Assembly: GCA_021808195.1 (NCBI GenBank)
Contig: JAKBCE010000005.1
Coordinates: forward strand, 102,686 to 166,685
Direction: 5' to 3'
Source of the DNA: Pseudomonadota bacterium
GTDB taxonomy: Bacteria; Pseudomonadota; Gammaproteobacteria; Steroidobacterales; Steroidobacteraceae
DNA: 64,000 nucleotides
Position 1 is the stretch's first letter; the number at the start of each line of letters is the position of its first letter. Below the pieces are notes generated by a model, which saw nothing but the letters and a program-made list of their open reading frames with translations, made no database searches and had not been told where the DNA came from. The position numbers were made by a program, and so were the translations under genes. This document shows, piece by piece, positions 1 through 12,042 of the stretch.

Positions 1-3000
1 ACTCTCCGCAGCAGCGATCATTCTTCTCGATGCGGCCGTTGCGCGCGTCGTTCATCAGCGCATTGACCACCTGCAGTGGGTCATGACGCTTGATCGGCGA
101 GTGGCACGGATCGTGATACATGTAGCGCGTGCCGGTCACCCCCTCGATGTGCACGCCTCGTTCCATCAGGTATTCATGGATATCGATGATGCGTGAGCCG
201 GGAAAGATCTCCTCGAACTTGTAGCTCTGCAGTTGATCGTAGCAGGTGCCGCAGCTGACCACGACGGTGCGAATATCGAGATAATTGAGGGTGTTGGCGA
301 CGCGGTGGAACAATACCCGGTTGTCGGTAGTGATTTTCTCGGCGCGATCGAACTGGCCGGCACCGCGTTGCGGATAGCCGCAGCACAGGTAACCCGGCGG
401 CAGCACAGTCTGCACGCCAACGTGCCAGAGCATCGCCTGCGTCGCGAGCCCGACCTGCGAGAACAGCCGCTCCGAGCCGCAGCCGGGGAAATAGAATACC
501 GCTTCGGTCTCGCCGGTCGTGGTGACTGGGTTGCGGATCACCGGCACATACGCGGCATTTTCGATGTCGAGCAACGCGCGCGCCGTCTTCTTCGGCAGGC
601 CACCCGGCATTTTCTTATTGACGAAATGCACCACCTGCTCCCGCACCGGGGCCTTGCCGGTGCTTGCCGGCGGGTGCTGCGTCTGTGCCCGTGCCAGGCC
701 CTTCAGCAGCCGGTTGCCGGTCCGCTGCGCCTTGTAGCCCCATTCGATCATCACTTTGCGCGTCAGGCGTATCGTCTCGGGCGAGGTGGCATTGAGGAAG
801 AACATCGATGCGGCCGTGCCCGGATTGAAGCGCCGCTTGCCCATGCGCCGCAGCAGGTCGCGCATGGCCATGGAAACGTCTCCGAAGTCGATGTCGACCG
901 GGCAGGGCGAGAGGCACTTATGGCAGACCGTGCAATGCTCGCCGACATCGGCGAACTCGTCCCAGTGGCGGATGCTCACGCCGCGGCGCGTCTGCTCCTC
1001 GTAGAGAAACGCCTCGATGAGCAGCGATGTGGCGAGGATCTTGTTGCGCGGGCTGTAGAGGAGATTGGCGCGCGGTACGTGCGTGGCGCATACCGGTTTG
1101 CACTTGCCACAGCGCAGGCAGTCCTTGATCGAATCGGAGATCGTGCCGATCGCCGACTGCTGCATGATCAGCGATTCATGTCCGAGCAGATTGAAGCTCG
1201 GGGTGTAGGCATTCGCGAGGTCCGCGCCTGGTAGCAGCTTGCCGCGATTAAAGTGACCGTGCGGATCGATGCGCTGCTTGTAGGCGCGGAAATCCCGCGT
1301 TTCTGCCTCCTGCAGGAACTCCAGCTTGGTGATGCCGATGCCATGCTCGCCGGAGATGACGCCATCCAGGCGGCGTGCGATGCCCATGATGCGGGCCACC
1401 GCCGCCGTGGCTGACTGCAGCATTTCGTAGTCATCGGAGTTGACGGGAATGTTCGTGTGCACGTTGCCGTCGCCGGCGTGCATGTGCAGTGCAACGAACA
1501 CCCGGCCGCGCAGCACGCGTTTGTGTGCCTGATCGCAGGCGGCGAGCAGCGGCGCAAATACGCTGCCGCCGAAGATCTGACGCAGCGGGGCGCGCAGGTC
1601 GCGCTTCCAGGAAACGCGTATGGTGCGGTCCTGCAGCAGGTCGAATATCCGCGCCTGCGGCGTCTGAACGGCGCGCGTGCGCAGCTGCTCAGGTGAGAGT
1701 TCGCTGCCGAGATGCGTCAGTGCAGCGACGCCATCGCCGAGCGGTACGTCCATGTTTGCGGCGAGCCAGCGCCAGCGCTCGCGTGTCTTTGCGAGGAGTT
1801 GGCCGGCTTGTGCGGCCCGTTCCCCGACCACCTCATCGTACGGAAGATTGCCGACCTCGGGGTCTTCGGCACGTGCGAGCGGCAGCGGCGCTGCGAACAA
1901 GCCCGCGAGCTCCTCAAGCAGCCTCAGCTTGTTGGCGATCGAGAACTCGATGTTGATCCGCTCGATTGCATCCGTGTACTCGCCCATTCGCTCGAGGGGC
2001 AGAACCACGTCCTCATTGATTTTGAACGCATTGGTGTGCCGCGCGATCGCCGCGGTCCGCGAACGGTCGAGCCAGAATTTGCGCCGGGCATCCTCGCTGA
2101 CCGCGATGAAACCCTCGCCGCTGCGTGCGTTGGCGAGGCGCACGACCGCCGAGGCGGCCGTGGCGACCTCGCCTTCCTCGTCCCCGACGATATCGCCGAA
2201 CAGCGCCATCTTCGGCAACGAGCCGCGTTTGGACTTGGTGGTATACCCCACGGCGCGCAGATAGCGCTCATCGAGATGTTCGAGTCCGGCGAGGCGCACG
2301 CCGCGTGCGCCGAGATCATCAAGATAGCGCTTGATCTCCACGATTGCCGGCACCGCCTCACGGGCCTGACCGAAGAATTCGAGGCAGACGGTGCGGGTGA
2401 AGGTCGGGCTGCGGTGCAGGACCCAGCGGGCGCACGTGATGATTCCGTCGCAGCCCTCCTTCTGAACGCCGGGCAGGCCGCCGAGAAACTTGTCGGTGAC
2501 GTCCTTGCCGAGACCACTCTTGCGGAACTGACGTCCCGGGATCGACAGCCGTTCCCGTCGCAGCACGGAGGCCTGCTCGGGTCGCTGGTGGCCGTCCTTC
2601 CACACCAGGTCGAATTCGGCGATTTCGACATCGTGGATCTTGCCGTGATTGTGTGCGATACGGCTCACTTCGAGCCAATTGCCCTCACAGTCGACCATCC
2701 GCCACCAGGCGAGGTTATCGACGGCAGTTCCCCACAGCACTGCTTTCTTACCACCGGCGTTCATGGCGATGTTGCCGCCGATGCACGAGGCGTCCGCCGA
2801 GGTCGGATCGACTGCAAAGACGAGACGACCTTGTGCGGCGGCAGTCGCGACGCGGCGAGTCACCACGCCGGCTTCGGTGAAGATCGTTGCGGTCGGTGTG
2901 TCGAGTCCCGGTAGAGTCAGCGCCTCGATTGCGCCGAGCCGCTCGAGCTTCTCTGTATTGATGACCGCCGATAATGGCGTCAGCGGCACAGCGCCGCCGG

Positions 3001-3670
3001 TATAGCCGGTGCCTCCGCCGCGCGGGATGATGGTGAGCCCCAACTCGATGCAGGTCCGGACCAGCGCGGGGATTTCCGCTTCCGAATCCGGCATGAGCAC
3101 TACGAACGGGTATTCCACGCGCCAGTCGGTGGCGTCCGTTACGTGAGACACGCGCGCGTACGCATCGAAGCGTATGTTATCGATACGCGTGTGGCGGCGC
3201 AGTGCGCGCAGCGCCCGGCGCCTGAGCGCAAGCCACTCGTCGAAATCGCTCTCGAAGCTGCTGACTGCACCGCGTGCGGCGGCGAGTAATTCACCGACGA
3301 GTTCGTAGCGCTCCCCGTCTGCGAGGTCGCGTCGTCGGTCGATCGCAGTCAGCCGATGGTGCAGCGCGTGGATCAGCAGACGCCTGCGCCGAGTGTTCTC
3401 GATCAGATCGTCCTGCAGATACGGATTGCGCCGCACCACCCAGATGTCGCCGAGAACCTCGTAGAGCATGCGCGCGGATCGTCCGGTGCGCCGCTCGGCG
3501 CGCAGCTCGCGGATGACGCTCCAGTAGCGCTCCCCTAGCAGTCGCATCACGATTTCGCGGTCGGAGAACGACGTGTAGTTGTAGGGGATCTCGCGCAGTC
3601 GCGTGGGCGCGTTGCCATCCGCCGCGGGGGGAGGCGGAAGCACCGGAAGGGCTGCTGCGTTGTTGGCCAT
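1..3670 (-). CDS. FAD-linked oxidase / Fe-S oxidoreductase with DUF3683 (3' end outside window)
   Basis: A very large flavin and iron-sulfur dehydrogenase of the GlcD / D-2-hydroxyacid dehydrogenase type, seen for 1,223 codons and cut by the window edge. The start at 3670 ([10 protein letters not shown]) gives the DUF3683-like N-terminus (about 1-190). A PCMH FAD domain follows ([18 protein letters not shown]), then an FAD-oxidase C-terminal domain ([22 protein letters not shown]). Two [4Fe-4S] motifs, [11 protein letters not shown] and [11 protein letters not shown], precede a cysteine-rich CCG domain whose YHDPCH...RCCGE is the last thing visible. The expected reaction is oxidation of a D-2-hydroxyacid with electrons passed through Fe-S clusters. 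It starts 23 nt after gltD on the same strand, so it is probably co-transcribed with glutamate synthase. Family is clear; the substrate is not determined, and D-2-hydroxyglutarate is a guess from context. Confidence 0.9.
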   Translation of the reverse strand, partial: MANNAAALPVLPPPPAADGNAPTRLREIPYNYTSFSDREIVMRLLGERYWSVIRELRAERRTGRSARMLYEVLGDIWVVRRNPYLQDDLIENTRRRRLLIHALHHRLTAIDRRRDLADGERYELVGELLAAARGAVSSFESDFDEWLALRRRALRALRRHTRIDNIRFDAYARVSHVTDATDWRVEYPFVVLMPDSEAEIPALVRTCIELGLTIIPRGGGTGYTGGAVPLTPLSAVINTEKLERLGAIEALTLPGLDTPTATIFTEAGVVTRRVATAAAQGRLVFAVDPTSADASCIGGNIAMNAGGKKAVLWGTAVDNLAWWRMVDCEGNWLEVSRIAHNHGKIHDVEIAEFDLVWKDGHQRPEQASVLRRERLSIPGRQFRKSGLGKDVTDKFLGGLPGVQKEGCDGIITCARWVLHRSPTFTRTVCLEFFGQAREAVPAIVEIKRYLDDLGARGVRLAGLEHLDERYLRAVGYTTKSKRGSLPKMALFGDIVGDEEGEVATAASAVVRLANARSGEGFIAVSEDARRKFWLDRSRTAAIARHTNAFKINEDVVLPLERMGEYTDAIERINIEFSIANKLRLLEELAGLFAAPLPLARAEDPEVGNLPYDEVVGERAAQAGQLLAKTRERWRWLAANMDVPLGDGVAALTHLGSELSPEQLRTRAVQTPQARIFDLLQDRTIRVSWKRDLRAPLRQIFGGSVFAPLLAACDQAHKRVLRGRVFVALHMHAGDGNVHTNIPVNSDDYEMLQSATAAVARIMGIARRLDGVISGEHGIGITKLEFLQEAETRDFRAYKQRIDPHGHFNRGKLLPGADLANAYTPSFNLLGHESLIMQQSAIGTISDSIKDCLRCGKCKPVCATHVPRANLLYSPRNKILATSLLIEAFLYEEQTRRGVSIRHWDEFADVGEHCTVCHKCLSPCPVDIDFGDVSMAMRDLLRRMGKRRFNPGTAASMFFLNATSPETIRLTRKVMIEWGYKAQRTGNRLLKGLARAQTQHPPASTGKAPVREQVVHFVNKKMPGGLPKKTARALLDIENAAYVPVIRNPVTTTGETEAVFYFPGCGSERLFSQVGLATQAMLWHVGVQTVLPPGYLCCGYPQRGAGQFDRAEKITTDNRVLFHRVANTLNYLDIRTVVVSCGTCYDQLQSYKFEEIFPGSRIIDIHEYLMERGVHIEGVTGTRYMYHDPCHSPIKRHDPLQVVNALMNDARNGRIEKNDRCCGE

Positions 3671-3693
3671 GCGCCGGTCTGCGGTCGGGCGTC

Positions 3694-5178
3694 TCAGGGC
3701 AGGTCGGTGCTGCCCATGAGATACCGGTCGCATTCGCGGGCGGCCCCACGGCCCTCGTTGATCGCCCAGACGACCAAGCTTTGTCCGCGTCGGCAGTCGC
3801 CGGCGGCAAACACACCGGGAACGCTGGTGGCAAACGAGCCGTGGGCCGCGTCGATATTGGTGCGCGCGTCCGTGGCGATTCCGAGCTCAGCGAGCAGAGG
3901 TTGCTCGGGGCCAGTGAATCCGAGTGCGAGCAGCACCAGATCGGCTGCAACCTCGGCCTCGCTGCCTGGCACCTCGACCGGTTTCACGCGTCCCTCGGCG
4001 TCACGCTCCCAGGTGATGCGCACTGTAGTCAGGGACTGAACACCCTGTTCGGCGTCTCCGTTCAGCCGCTTGACCGTCGTCACATAGGCGCGCGGATCGG
4101 CACCGAATCGTGCGGCGGCTTCTTCCTGTCCGTAATCGAGCCGATAGACTTTCGGCCACTCCGGCCACGGGTTGTCGGCCGCGCGTTCCATGGGCGGCTG
4201 CGGCATGATCTCGAGCTGCGTAATGCTCTTGCAGCCCTGGCGCATGGCTGTACCGACACAATCGGTGCCGGTGTCGCCGCCGCCGATGACCACCACGTGC
4301 TTGCCGCCGGCGTGCACCGGACTGCGCTCGGGATTGCCCTCGAGCAGCGCTTTGGTGCTCGCAGAGAGGTAGTCCATCGCGAAGTGCACGCCCTTGAGTT
4401 TGCGGTTCGGAACGGCGAGATCCCGCGGTTGCGTGGCGCCGGTGCAGAGCACGATGGCGTCGAAGTCCTTGCGCAGAAGCTGGGCTTCCACGTTTTCACC
4501 GACGTGGGCATTGCAGACGAATTTGATGCCTTCCTTTTCCATCAGCTCGATGCGGCGCAGCACCACGTCCTGCTTGTCGAGCTTCATGTTCGGAATACCG
4601 TACATCAGCAGCCCGCCTGGCCGGCTGTCCCGCTCGAGTACCGTGACGCTGTGACCTGCGGCATTCAGCTGTGCGGCAGCTGCGAGTCCCGCCGGTCCGG
4701 AGCCAATCACCACCACCCGCTTGCCGGTGCGGTTCGCCGGGGCGATCGGCGCAATCCAGCCCTGCTCCCAACCCTCGTCAGCGAGCGCCGCCTCGATCGT
4801 TTTGATCGCGACCGGAGGATTGTTAATGCCGAGTACGCACGAGCCCTCGCACGGCGCCGGGCACACCCGACCGGTGAACTCCGGGAAGTTGTTGGTTTTC
4901 AGCAGACGCTCGAGCGCTTCGCGCCACAGGCCGCGATAAACCAGGTCGTTCCACTCCGGAATCAGATTGTGGATCGGGCAGCCGGTGGCCATGCCCGAGA
5001 CCAACTTGCCGGTGTGGCAGAAAGGTACGCCGCAGTCCATGCAGCGGGCGGCCTGATTGCGCAGGCGCTTCTCGTCCATGTGGTGATGAAATTCCCGCCA
5101 GTCACGCACCCGCTCGTGCGGCGCGCGGTCCACCGGAAGCTCACGCAGGTATTCGATGAATCCAGTCGGCTTGCCCAT
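3694..5178 (-). CDS. gltD: glutamate synthase (NADPH) small subunit
   Basis: Beta subunit of NADPH-glutamate synthase. It takes electrons from NADPH through FAD and passes them to GltB for reductive amination of 2-oxoglutarate. The 494-residue length is normal. The N-terminus carries the conserved cysteine clusters (CMDCGVPFC, near residue 42, then [10 protein letters not shown]) that bind [4Fe-4S]. The FAD-binding [10 protein letters not shown] follows near residue 160 and the NADPH-binding GGGDTGTDC near 290; the C-terminal [13 protein letters not shown] closes the FAD fold. It lies 19 nt downstream of gltB on the same strand, in the usual gltBD order. Confidence 0.97.
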   Translation of the reverse strand: MGKPTGFIEYLRELPVDRAPHERVRDWREFHHHMDEKRLRNQAARCMDCGVPFCHTGKLVSGMATGCPIHNLIPEWNDLVYRGLWREALERLLKTNNFPEFTGRVCPAPCEGSCVLGINNPPVAIKTIEAALADEGWEQGWIAPIAPANRTGKRVVVIGSGPAGLAAAAQLNAAGHSVTVLERDSRPGGLLMYGIPNMKLDKQDVVLRRIELMEKEGIKFVCNAHVGENVEAQLLRKDFDAIVLCTGATQPRDLAVPNRKLKGVHFAMDYLSASTKALLEGNPERSPVHAGGKHVVVIGGGDTGTDCVGTAMRQGCKSITQLEIMPQPPMERAADNPWPEWPKVYRLDYGQEEAAARFGADPRAYVTTVKRLNGDAEQGVQSLTTVRITWERDAEGRVKPVEVPGSEAEVAADLVLLALGFTGPEQPLLAELGIATDARTNIDAAHGSFATSVPGVFAAGDCRRGQSLVVWAINEGRGAARECDRYLMGSTDLP

Positions 5179-5197
5179 CGGGTACTCGTTAAATGTG

Positions 5198-8100
5198 TCA
5201 ATTTCCGCCGACGCGCGCCAGATCGCGCGCGTTCTCTTCGAACGCCACCATGACGGCTTCCTCGCCGCTCAGTCCCTGGCTGTGGGCGCGCTGCAGCGAG
5301 GCGATGGCGCGTTTGTAGTCCCTCGGCACCACGGCGACAAAGCGCGACACCAGCCGAGCCCAATTCTCGAGCACGTAGCGGGCACGATTGCTGCCCGTGT
5401 AGTCGCGATGGCGCTCGATCATGGCACGCACTCGCGCAATCTGCTGCGCATCCTCGAGGCGTTCGACGTCAACCATCTGCGTGTTGACGCGGGCGGAAAA
5501 TTCGCCCGTCTCATCGAGTACGTAGGCGATACCTCCGGACATGCCGGCGCCGAAGTTGCGGCCCGTCGGGCCGAGCACCACCACGTTGCCGCCGGTCATG
5601 TACTCACAGCCATGATCACCGACTGCCTCGACCACGGCATCGGCACCACTGTTGCGTACCGCGAAACGCTCGCCGGCCATGCCGCAAACGTAGACCTCGC
5701 CGGCGGTGGCGCCGTACAGACCTACGTTGCCGATGATGATGTTCGATTCCGGAGCGAACGGCGAGCCGGCCGGTGGGAACACGATGATGCGTCCGCCGGA
5801 GAGGCCCTTGCCGACGTGGTCGTTGGCATCACCCTCGAGCACGAACGTCATGCCCGGCGGCATGAAGGCGCCGAAGCTCTGGCCGGCAGTGCCTTTGAAG
5901 CGGATGTGGATGGTGTCCTCGGCAAGCCCTTTCGGACCGTGGCGGCGCGTCACTTCGCTACCGGTGATCGTCCCGACCACGCGATTGACGTTGCGGATCG
6001 GCAGCTCGGCGCGCACCGTCTCGCCCCGCTCGATTGCCGGCTGGCACAACGGCAGGAGCGTCGTTACGTCGAGTGATTTGTCCAGGCCGTGATCCTGGGC
6101 GATCTGGCGGAACCGACCGACCTCCTCACCGACGTCCGGCTGGTAGAGGATGTTGCTGAAATCGAACCCTTTGGCCTTCCAGTGCTCGATGGCCTTCTTC
6201 GGACGCAACCGGTCGACCCGGCCGATCATCTCGTTGAGCGTGCGGAAGCCGAGCTCGGCCATGATCTCGCGCACGTCCTGGGCGATGAAGCGCATGAAGT
6301 TCACGACATGCTCGGGTTTGCCCGCGAACTTCTCGCGCAGCCGCGGATCCTGCGTGGCAATTCCCGCCGGACAGGTGTTGAGGTGGCACACGCGCATCAT
6401 GATGCAGCCCATTGCCACGAGCGGCGCGGTGGCGAAGCCAAATTCCTCAGCGCCGAGCAGTGCGGCAATCACCACGTCGCGGCCGGTCTTGAGCTGGCCG
6501 TCCGCCTCGATGGTGATGCGGCTGCGCAGGTTGTTCAGCACCAGAGTCTGATGTGCTTCGGCAACGCCGAGCTCCCAGGGCAGGCCGGCGTGCGTGATCG
6601 AGGTCTGCGGCGAAGCGCCGGTACCGCCGTCATAACCGCTGATCAGAACGACGTCCGCATGTGCTTTGGCGACGCCTGCAGCGATGGTGCCGACGCCCAC
6701 CTCGGAGACCAGCTTGACGCTGATGCGTGCGTTGCGATTGGCGTTCTTCAAGTCGTGGATCAGCTCGGCCAGATCCTCGATCGAGTAAATATCGTGATGC
6801 GGCGGTGGCGAGATCAGTCCGACCCCGGCGGTGGTGTGGCGCGTCTTGGCCACCCACGGGTAGACTTTGCTGCCGGGCAGCTGGCCGCCTTCGCCGGGCT
6901 TGGCGCCCTGCGCCATCTTGATCTGCAATTCCTGGGCATTGACCAGATACTGGCTGGTCACGCCGAAGCGTCCCGAGGCCACCTGTTTGATGGCGCTTGC
7001 CTTGGAGTCTCCGTCCGGTAATGGCTGGTAGCGCGCCGGATCCTCTCCGCCCTCGCCGGTGTTGCTCTTGCCGCCGATGCGGTTCATGGCGATGGCCAGC
7101 GTCTCGTGCGCTTCCTGGCTGATCGAGCCATACGACATCGCGCCCGTCTTGAACCGCTTCAGAATGCTCTCCACCGGCTCGACTTCCTCGATCGACACCT
7201 GCTCGAATGGAACGAACTCAAGCAGTCCCCGCAGCGTTGCGAGTTGCTTGGACTGATCGTCGATCAGTCCGGCGTACGATTTGTAAGTCGCATAGCTGCC
7301 GGTGCGCACCGCCTTCTGCAAGCGATGAATGGATTCGGGATTGAACAGGTGAAACTCGCCGCCGGCCCGCCACTGATATTGGCCGCCCGTGTCGAGCTCA
7401 TGGTCGCGTTTGTTGGTCGGGAAGGCGGCACGGTGGCGCTTGAGCACCTCCTGCGCGATGGTCTCCATGCCGATGCCGCCAATGCGCGAAGCCGTCCCGG
7501 TGAAGTACTGGTCGATGACGTCCTGGCGAACGCCGACGGCCTCGAACACCTGCGCCCCGTGATAGCTCTGGATCGCCGAGATGCCCATCTTGGACATGAC
7601 TTTGACCACGCCCTTGGTCGCCGCTTTGACGAAGTTCTTGCAGGCGAGCGTGGTGTCGACGTGGGTGATCAGTCCCTCGCGGATCATGTGCTCGAGGGTC
7701 TCGAATGCCAGGTAGGGATTGATCGCCGAGCAGCCGAAGCCGATGAGCAGGGCGAAGTGATGGACTTCGCGGGCCTCGCCGGTCTCGAGCACAATGCTGA
7801 CCCGGGTTCGCAGTCCTTCGCGGATCAGGTAGTGATGCAAGCCGCTCACTGCGAGCAGGGCCGGTACCGCGGCGAATTCCCGGGATACGCCCCGGTCGCT
7901 CAGCACCAGGATATTGACCTCCTCGTCCTCGATCATTCGCCGTGCCGCCAGGCACAGCTCCTCCATCGATTTGATCAGGCCCTTCTCGCCGCGTGTGACG
8001 CGGAACAGAATCGACAGCGCGCCCACCTTCAGCCCCGGCAGCGACAGGCGGCGCACCTTGGCGAACTCCTCGTTGGTGAGGATGGGCCCGGTGAGTTCGA

Positions 8101-9865
8101 GCCGGCGGCAGTCGGCCGGCTGGGGTCTTAGCAGGTTGCCCTCCGAGCCGAGCCAGACTTCCGAGGCGGTAATCAGCTCTTCGCGGATGCAGTCGATGGG
8201 CGGGTTCGTGACCTGGGCAAACAGCTGCTTGAAGTAGTCATAGAGGAGGCGCGGGCGCTGCGAGAGCGCCGCGAGCGGCGTGTCGTTGCCCATCGAGCCG
8301 ACCGCCTCGACGCCGTTGCGCGCCATCGGCACGAGCAGCAGGCGCTGATCTTCGTAGGTGTAGCCAAAGGCGATCTGGCGGTGCAGCAGCGTTTCCGAAT
8401 CCGATGAGGGCACCTCGGAAACCGGCGGCAGATCCTTCAGATACACCAGGTGCTGCTCGATCCACTGCCGGTAGGGGTGGCGCGCCGCGACGGTGCGCTT
8501 GATCTCATCGTCGTCGATGATCCGTCCCTGCTCGGTGTCGACCAGGAACATCCGGCCCGGCTGCAGTCGGCCCTTCTGCACCACGTCCTCGGGCGGTACG
8601 CTGAGTACGCCGGCTTCCGAGGCCATGATGACGAGGTCATCGCGCGTGACGTAGTAACGCGAGGGGCGCAGCCCGTTGCGGTCGAGCACTGCACCGATCT
8701 GCTTGCCGTCGGTGAAGGCAATCGAGGCCGGGCCGTCCCACGGCTCCATCAGACTGGAGTGATACTGGTAGAACGCGCGACGGTCCGGATCCATGCTTTC
8801 ATGGTTGGACCACGGCTCGGGAATCAGCATCATGATGGCGTGCGCCAGCGGTCGGCCCGAGAGCACCAGCAGCTCAAGGGTGTTATCGAGCATGGCGGAA
8901 TCGCTGCCGTTGGGGTTGACCACCGGCAGGATCTTCGGGGTGTCCTCTCCGAACAGGTCGGAATCGAACAGCGCCTCGCGCGCCTGCATCCAGTTGAAAT
9001 TGCCGCGCAGCGTGTTGATCTCGCCGTTGTGCGCCAGATAGCGGTACGGGTGCGCGCGATCCCAGCTGGGGAAGGTGTTGGTGCTGAAGCGGGAATGTAC
9101 CAGCGCGAGCGCGGTCTCGACGGCAGGATCGGTGAGGTCGGGGTAGTACTGGGCCAGCTGCTCGGTGAGTAGCATGCCTTTGTAGACGATGGTCTTGTGC
9201 GAGAGGCTGCACAGGTACCAGTGCTCCGCGCCGTCAATGGTCGAGGCACGGATTTCGCTGTAGGCGCGCTTGCGGATGATGAACAGCTTGCGCTCGAACT
9301 CGGCCTCGTCGCGGACCTGCGGCCCGCGTCCGATGAAGACCTGCCGAATGAACGGCTCGAAGGATTTGGCGGTCTCCCCGAGCATCGAATTGTTCGTCGG
9401 CACCGTGCGCCAGCCGAGCATGATCTGGCCTTCCGACTGCACGATGTGCTCGAAGAACTCGACGATGCGCCGGCGCAGCGTCGCGTTGCGCGGCAGGAAG
9501 ATCAGGCCGCTGCCGTAGTCGCCCGGGGCGGGCAGGGTCAGGTGGTTGCGCCGGGCGATCTCGCGCAGGAACGTGTGCGGCATCTGAATGAGCACCCCGG
9601 CGCCGTCGCCGGTGTTGGTCTCGGCGCCGCAGGCGCCACGATGCTCGAGATTGCGCAGCAGCTGGATGCCCTGCTCGAGAATGCGGTGCGATTTGCGACC
9701 CTTGATGTCGACCACGAAGCCCACGCCGCAGGCGTCGTGCTCGTACCACGGATCGTATAGTCCCCGCTTACCGGGGGCACCCTGGGGGCGGCGCGTCGAC
9801 CCGGGAGCGACCCGGGGCGGCCGCGCCACAGCGCTGCGGCGCTGATGTCGCATGATCGGCCTCAT
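5198..9865 (-). CDS. gltB: glutamate synthase (NADPH) large subunit
   Basis: Alpha subunit of glutamate synthase, 1,555 codons, full length. The N-terminal class II amidotransferase domain has the catalytic cysteine at residue 46 in [10 protein letters not shown]; the 45 residues before it are a propeptide expected to be removed. The central and FMN-binding synthase domains follow ([11 protein letters not shown]; Fe-S cysteines in [14 protein letters not shown]), then the C-terminal beta-helix (GGNVVVLG). It releases ammonia from glutamine and adds it to 2-oxoglutarate. Two starts are possible: 9865 has no clear ribosome site, while ATG at 9853 has GAGG six bases upstream, so 9853 may be the true start. 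Transcription probably begins near 10175 and passes through a structured leader. Confidence 0.97.
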   Translation of the reverse strand: MRPIMRHQRRSAVARPPRVAPGSTRRPQGAPGKRGLYDPWYEHDACGVGFVVDIKGRKSHRILEQGIQLLRNLEHRGACGAETNTGDGAGVLIQMPHTFLREIARRNHLTLPAPGDYGSGLIFLPRNATLRRRIVEFFEHIVQSEGQIMLGWRTVPTNNSMLGETAKSFEPFIRQVFIGRGPQVRDEAEFERKLFIIRKRAYSEIRASTIDGAEHWYLCSLSHKTIVYKGMLLTEQLAQYYPDLTDPAVETALALVHSRFSTNTFPSWDRAHPYRYLAHNGEINTLRGNFNWMQAREALFDSDLFGEDTPKILPVVNPNGSDSAMLDNTLELLVLSGRPLAHAIMMLIPEPWSNHESMDPDRRAFYQYHSSLMEPWDGPASIAFTDGKQIGAVLDRNGLRPSRYYVTRDDLVIMASEAGVLSVPPEDVVQKGRLQPGRMFLVDTEQGRIIDDDEIKRTVAARHPYRQWIEQHLVYLKDLPPVSEVPSSDSETLLHRQIAFGYTYEDQRLLLVPMARNGVEAVGSMGNDTPLAALSQRPRLLYDYFKQLFAQVTNPPIDCIREELITASEVWLGSEGNLLRPQPADCRRLELTGPILTNEEFAKVRRLSLPGLKVGALSILFRVTRGEKGLIKSMEELCLAARRMIEDEEVNILVLSDRGVSREFAAVPALLAVSGLHHYLIREGLRTRVSIVLETGEAREVHHFALLIGFGCSAINPYLAFETLEHMIREGLITHVDTTLACKNFVKAATKGVVKVMSKMGISAIQSYHGAQVFEAVGVRQDVIDQYFTGTASRIGGIGMETIAQEVLKRHRAAFPTNKRDHELDTGGQYQWRAGGEFHLFNPESIHRLQKAVRTGSYATYKSYAGLIDDQSKQLATLRGLLEFVPFEQVSIEEVEPVESILKRFKTGAMSYGSISQEAHETLAIAMNRIGGKSNTGEGGEDPARYQPLPDGDSKASAIKQVASGRFGVTSQYLVNAQELQIKMAQGAKPGEGGQLPGSKVYPWVAKTRHTTAGVGLISPPPHHDIYSIEDLAELIHDLKNANRNARISVKLVSEVGVGTIAAGVAKAHADVVLISGYDGGTGASPQTSITHAGLPWELGVAEAHQTLVLNNLRSRITIEADGQLKTGRDVVIAALLGAEEFGFATAPLVAMGCIMMRVCHLNTCPAGIATQDPRLREKFAGKPEHVVNFMRFIAQDVREIMAELGFRTLNEMIGRVDRLRPKKAIEHWKAKGFDFSNILYQPDVGEEVGRFRQIAQDHGLDKSLDVTTLLPLCQPAIERGETVRAELPIRNVNRVVGTITGSEVTRRHGPKGLAEDTIHIRFKGTAGQSFGAFMPPGMTFVLEGDANDHVGKGLSGGRIIVFPPAGSPFAPESNIIIGNVGLYGATAGEVYVCGMAGERFAVRNSGADAVVEAVGDHGCEYMTGGNVVVLGPTGRNFGAGMSGGIAYVLDETGEFSARVNTQMVDVERLEDAQQIARVRAMIERHRDYTGSNRARYVLENWARLVSRFVAVVPRDYKRAIASLQRAHSQGLSGEEAVMVAFEENARDLARVGGN

Positions 9866-10182
9866 TGGTTGGTGGTTCCGGCCAAAGCTGCCCGAAGCAG
9901 CTTTTCACCGAAGTGCCCGCTCGCCCGTTGCGACGGTGGGACGGTGTGCCGACCGGCCTGAGCCGACACGGCGACCGTCCGCCGTCATGGCGGACTGCTG
10001 AGCAACATTCGCGGGTGCGCGCTCCATCACACCGGCGGTGACCCCCGTGAATCACGGGGACATTCCTCGCCGGTGGCTCCCGCACGAATCAAGATGAATG
10101 AGGCGGATCGCGCCGCGCCCCGTCACCCACAACGCGTGTGGACCGGGCAGCGAGAGCGGTCTAGGCCGCCAATATGAGTCCG
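9866..10182 (-). promoter_or_regulatory. structured 5' leader of gltB
   Basis: On the minus strand about 310 nt separate the predicted transcription start from gltB, and the stretch holds three perfect stems. First (10030-10075) is a compound stem, CACCGGCG/CGCCGGTG enclosing CCCCGTGA/TCACGGGG. Second (9977-9995) is GTCCGCC/GGCGGAC with a 5-nt loop. Third (9884-9904) is AAAGCTGC/GCAGCTTT with a TTCGG loop, ending 19 nt before the ATG at 9865. No open frame fills the region. A regulatory leader RNA is plausible; I do not recognise a known riboswitch class. Confidence 0.5.
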
Positions 10183-10210
10183 ATCATATCCGTCTGAGCC
10201 GACGGGTCAA
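10183..10210 (-). promoter_or_regulatory. sigma70-type promoter of gltBD with overlapping inverted repeat
   Basis: Reading the minus strand, TTGACC (10210-10205) and TATGAT (10188-10183) are separated by 16 nt, a good match to the housekeeping promoter consensus. An inverted repeat ATATGA-6-TCATAT (10172-10189) covers the -10 box and predicted start site, as expected of an operator. No other start-like signal was found between this gene and the MscS stop codon at 10237. Confidence 0.6.
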
Positions 10211-10236
10211 TGCCGTCGAGGCCCTTTTCGGGGGTT

Positions 10237-11364
10237 TCAGGAAAATTTATTTGCCTCGGCGGACTCCTGGCCGCCCGCCGGAGGGAAGTGCGGTCGTCCG
10301 CCGGCCGCCCGCTCCATGATCAGCCGCTGTGTCGGGTAGGCAAACTCGATGCCCCGGCGGGTGAATTCCCGGTGCAGCTTCAGATGGATTTCTTGCTGGA
10401 TGTCCATATGGCGGGTGTAGTCGGCCGTGAGCACGTAATACACCGTCTCGAAATCCAGCGAGACAGCGCCGTGCGCCGAAAAATGGCTGCGATCGAAGCG
10501 GGTGTCCGCAATCGCCTCGATGATGCCGCGCACGACGCCCGGGATCTGCTCGATCTGCTCGGCCGGGGTCTCGTAGGTCACCCCGATCGTAAAGAGCACT
10601 CGGCGCTCGGTCATGCGGCCGTAGTTGCGCAGCCGACTCTTGAGCAGATCAGCGTTGGAGATGACGATCTCCTCGCCGCTGATGCTGTGCAGGCGGGTAC
10701 TCTTGATGCCGATGTGCTCGACGCTGCCGGAGAAGGCGTCGACCGAGACGAAGTCGCCGACGAAAAACGGCTGATCGAAGGTGATCGACAGCGAGGCGAA
10801 CAGGTCGCCGAGGATGTTCTGCACCGCCAGCGCCACGGCGACGCCGCCGACTCCCAGGCCGGCGACCAGGGTGGTGATGTTCACCCCCAGGTTCTCGAGC
10901 GCCATCAGCACCACCATGACCCAGACCACCGCCTTGGCGATGAAGGCGATCACCGCGAGCGAGCTGGCCGCGGCGCGGTCATCACCGTGGCTGCTTCGCC
11001 GGCTGCGCTCGAGCCACCACATCACCGCGACGCTGGCCCACGTCCCGAGCTGCCAGAACGACACCACGGTGAGCGCCGAGTCGATGAGCTCTCGGCCGCG
11101 CGGCGGCAGGTGTACGAACTGCAGTCCGGCGAACACCGCCAGGGTGACGAGAAAGACTTTCTTCGTGCGGCTGACGAGCTCGAAGGCGAGCTCCATCAGG
11201 TCGGTACGACCAGCGGCATGCGCGCGCTGGAACCAACGTCCGGCGATGCGTCGCGCGAGCAGCGTCACGCCGAGCAGTGCAAGTGTGGCGCCGGCGGCGT
11301 GCAGCAGGTCGGCGGGTGCGCTGCGCAGGATCGGCAGCAGAATCAGCAGGTGCAGATGTTTCAC
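10237..11364 (-). CDS. MscS-family small-conductance mechanosensitive channel
   Basis: A 375-residue inner-membrane channel that opens under membrane tension and releases solutes on osmotic downshift. Four hydrophobic segments lie before residue 200. The pore helix is recognisable as GLGVGGVAVALAVQNILGDL (about residues 166-185), followed by the beta domain (FFVGDFVSV) and the mixed C-terminal vestibule. It resembles the YbdG/YnaI-like members with one or two extra N-terminal helices more than the minimal MscS. It sits on the same strand as gltB, but the gltB promoter and leader lie between them, so it is probably a separate unit. Confidence 0.93.
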   Translation of the reverse strand: MKHLHLLILLPILRSAPADLLHAAGATLALLGVTLLARRIAGRWFQRAHAAGRTDLMELAFELVSRTKKVFLVTLAVFAGLQFVHLPPRGRELIDSALTVVSFWQLGTWASVAVMWWLERSRRSSHGDDRAAASSLAVIAFIAKAVVWVMVVLMALENLGVNITTLVAGLGVGGVAVALAVQNILGDLFASLSITFDQPFFVGDFVSVDAFSGSVEHIGIKSTRLHSISGEEIVISNADLLKSRLRNYGRMTERRVLFTIGVTYETPAEQIEQIPGVVRGIIEAIADTRFDRSHFSAHGAVSLDFETVYYVLTADYTRHMDIQQEIHLKLHREFTRRGIEFAYPTQRLIMERAAGGRPHFPPAGGQESAEANKFS

Positions 11365-11460
11365 CCTTCAAGATTAACGGAATTGCCGAATCTGGCAACG
11401 TGCGCGTCACGTGCTACCCTTGTCAGTCGGGTGCGCGCCGCGTGAAGTTGAGTCGCCCGC

Positions 11461-12000
11461 TTGCCAGTCCATTCATCTGCGCATGCTGCGCTGCGCGCCA
11501 GCATGGCGGCGGAGCGCCGCACAGTCTGGGTGCTGCATCCGCTGCGGGATCTGTGCACCGTGGTCGGATCGGCCCGGCAGCACGACGCACGTGTCAGGTG
11601 CACCACCGGTGTATCCGGCTCGCAATTCCGGGTACTCGATGTCATCGGGGGCAGGTCGCCGGAATTTCCATCACCGAACTCGCCGTGCGCCTGGCGCTGC
11701 AGCAGAGGGCGGCGAGCAGCCTGATCAATGCGCTCGCTGCACGGAAGTTGATCCGTCGCTAGGGGGATCGCCGCGATCAGCGTGTGGTGCGCCTGCATGT
11801 CACGACCGAAGGCGCGCACCTGCTGGCACGCACGCCTCGCCCGCGCAGCGGGTTGCTCGTGGATACGTTGGGGCGGATGTCGGCGCGGGATCTGCGGAAA
11901 TTTACGAGCAGTCGTGCTGCATTGCTCGGTGCAATGCGCCCGGCGGCGCGAGCGGCCGCGGGCGAGTTCCTGCTCGGCGAATACTGCGGCGCGGTGCCGC
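11461..12000 (+). pseudogene. MarR-family regulator, broken by frameshift and nonsense codon
   Basis: Pieces of one MarR-type winged-helix protein lie in order but in two frames. Frame 1 gives HPLRDLCTVVGS and then GVSGSQFRVLDVIGGRSP (to about 11655). Frame 3 continues with ISITELAVRLALQQ and SSLINALAARKLIRR. A TAG at 11760-11762 interrupts this frame, after which GDRRDQRVVRLHVTTEG and the C-terminal helices continue to roughly 12000. Helix order and the DRR-like wing fit the family. The break needs one indel near 11645-11660 (a run of five G) plus the stop. The start could be 11461 or 11503. Sequencing error can explain the indel but less easily the stop. Confidence 0.65.
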
Positions 12001-12042
12001 TCAGGGTTGCGCCCGCTGGCGGTGCTTTATATCCTCACACAT

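Noticed and set aside
3781..5253. 490-codon plus-strand frame opposite gltD
   Set aside because: gltD has all family motifs; this frame has none and starts inside it.
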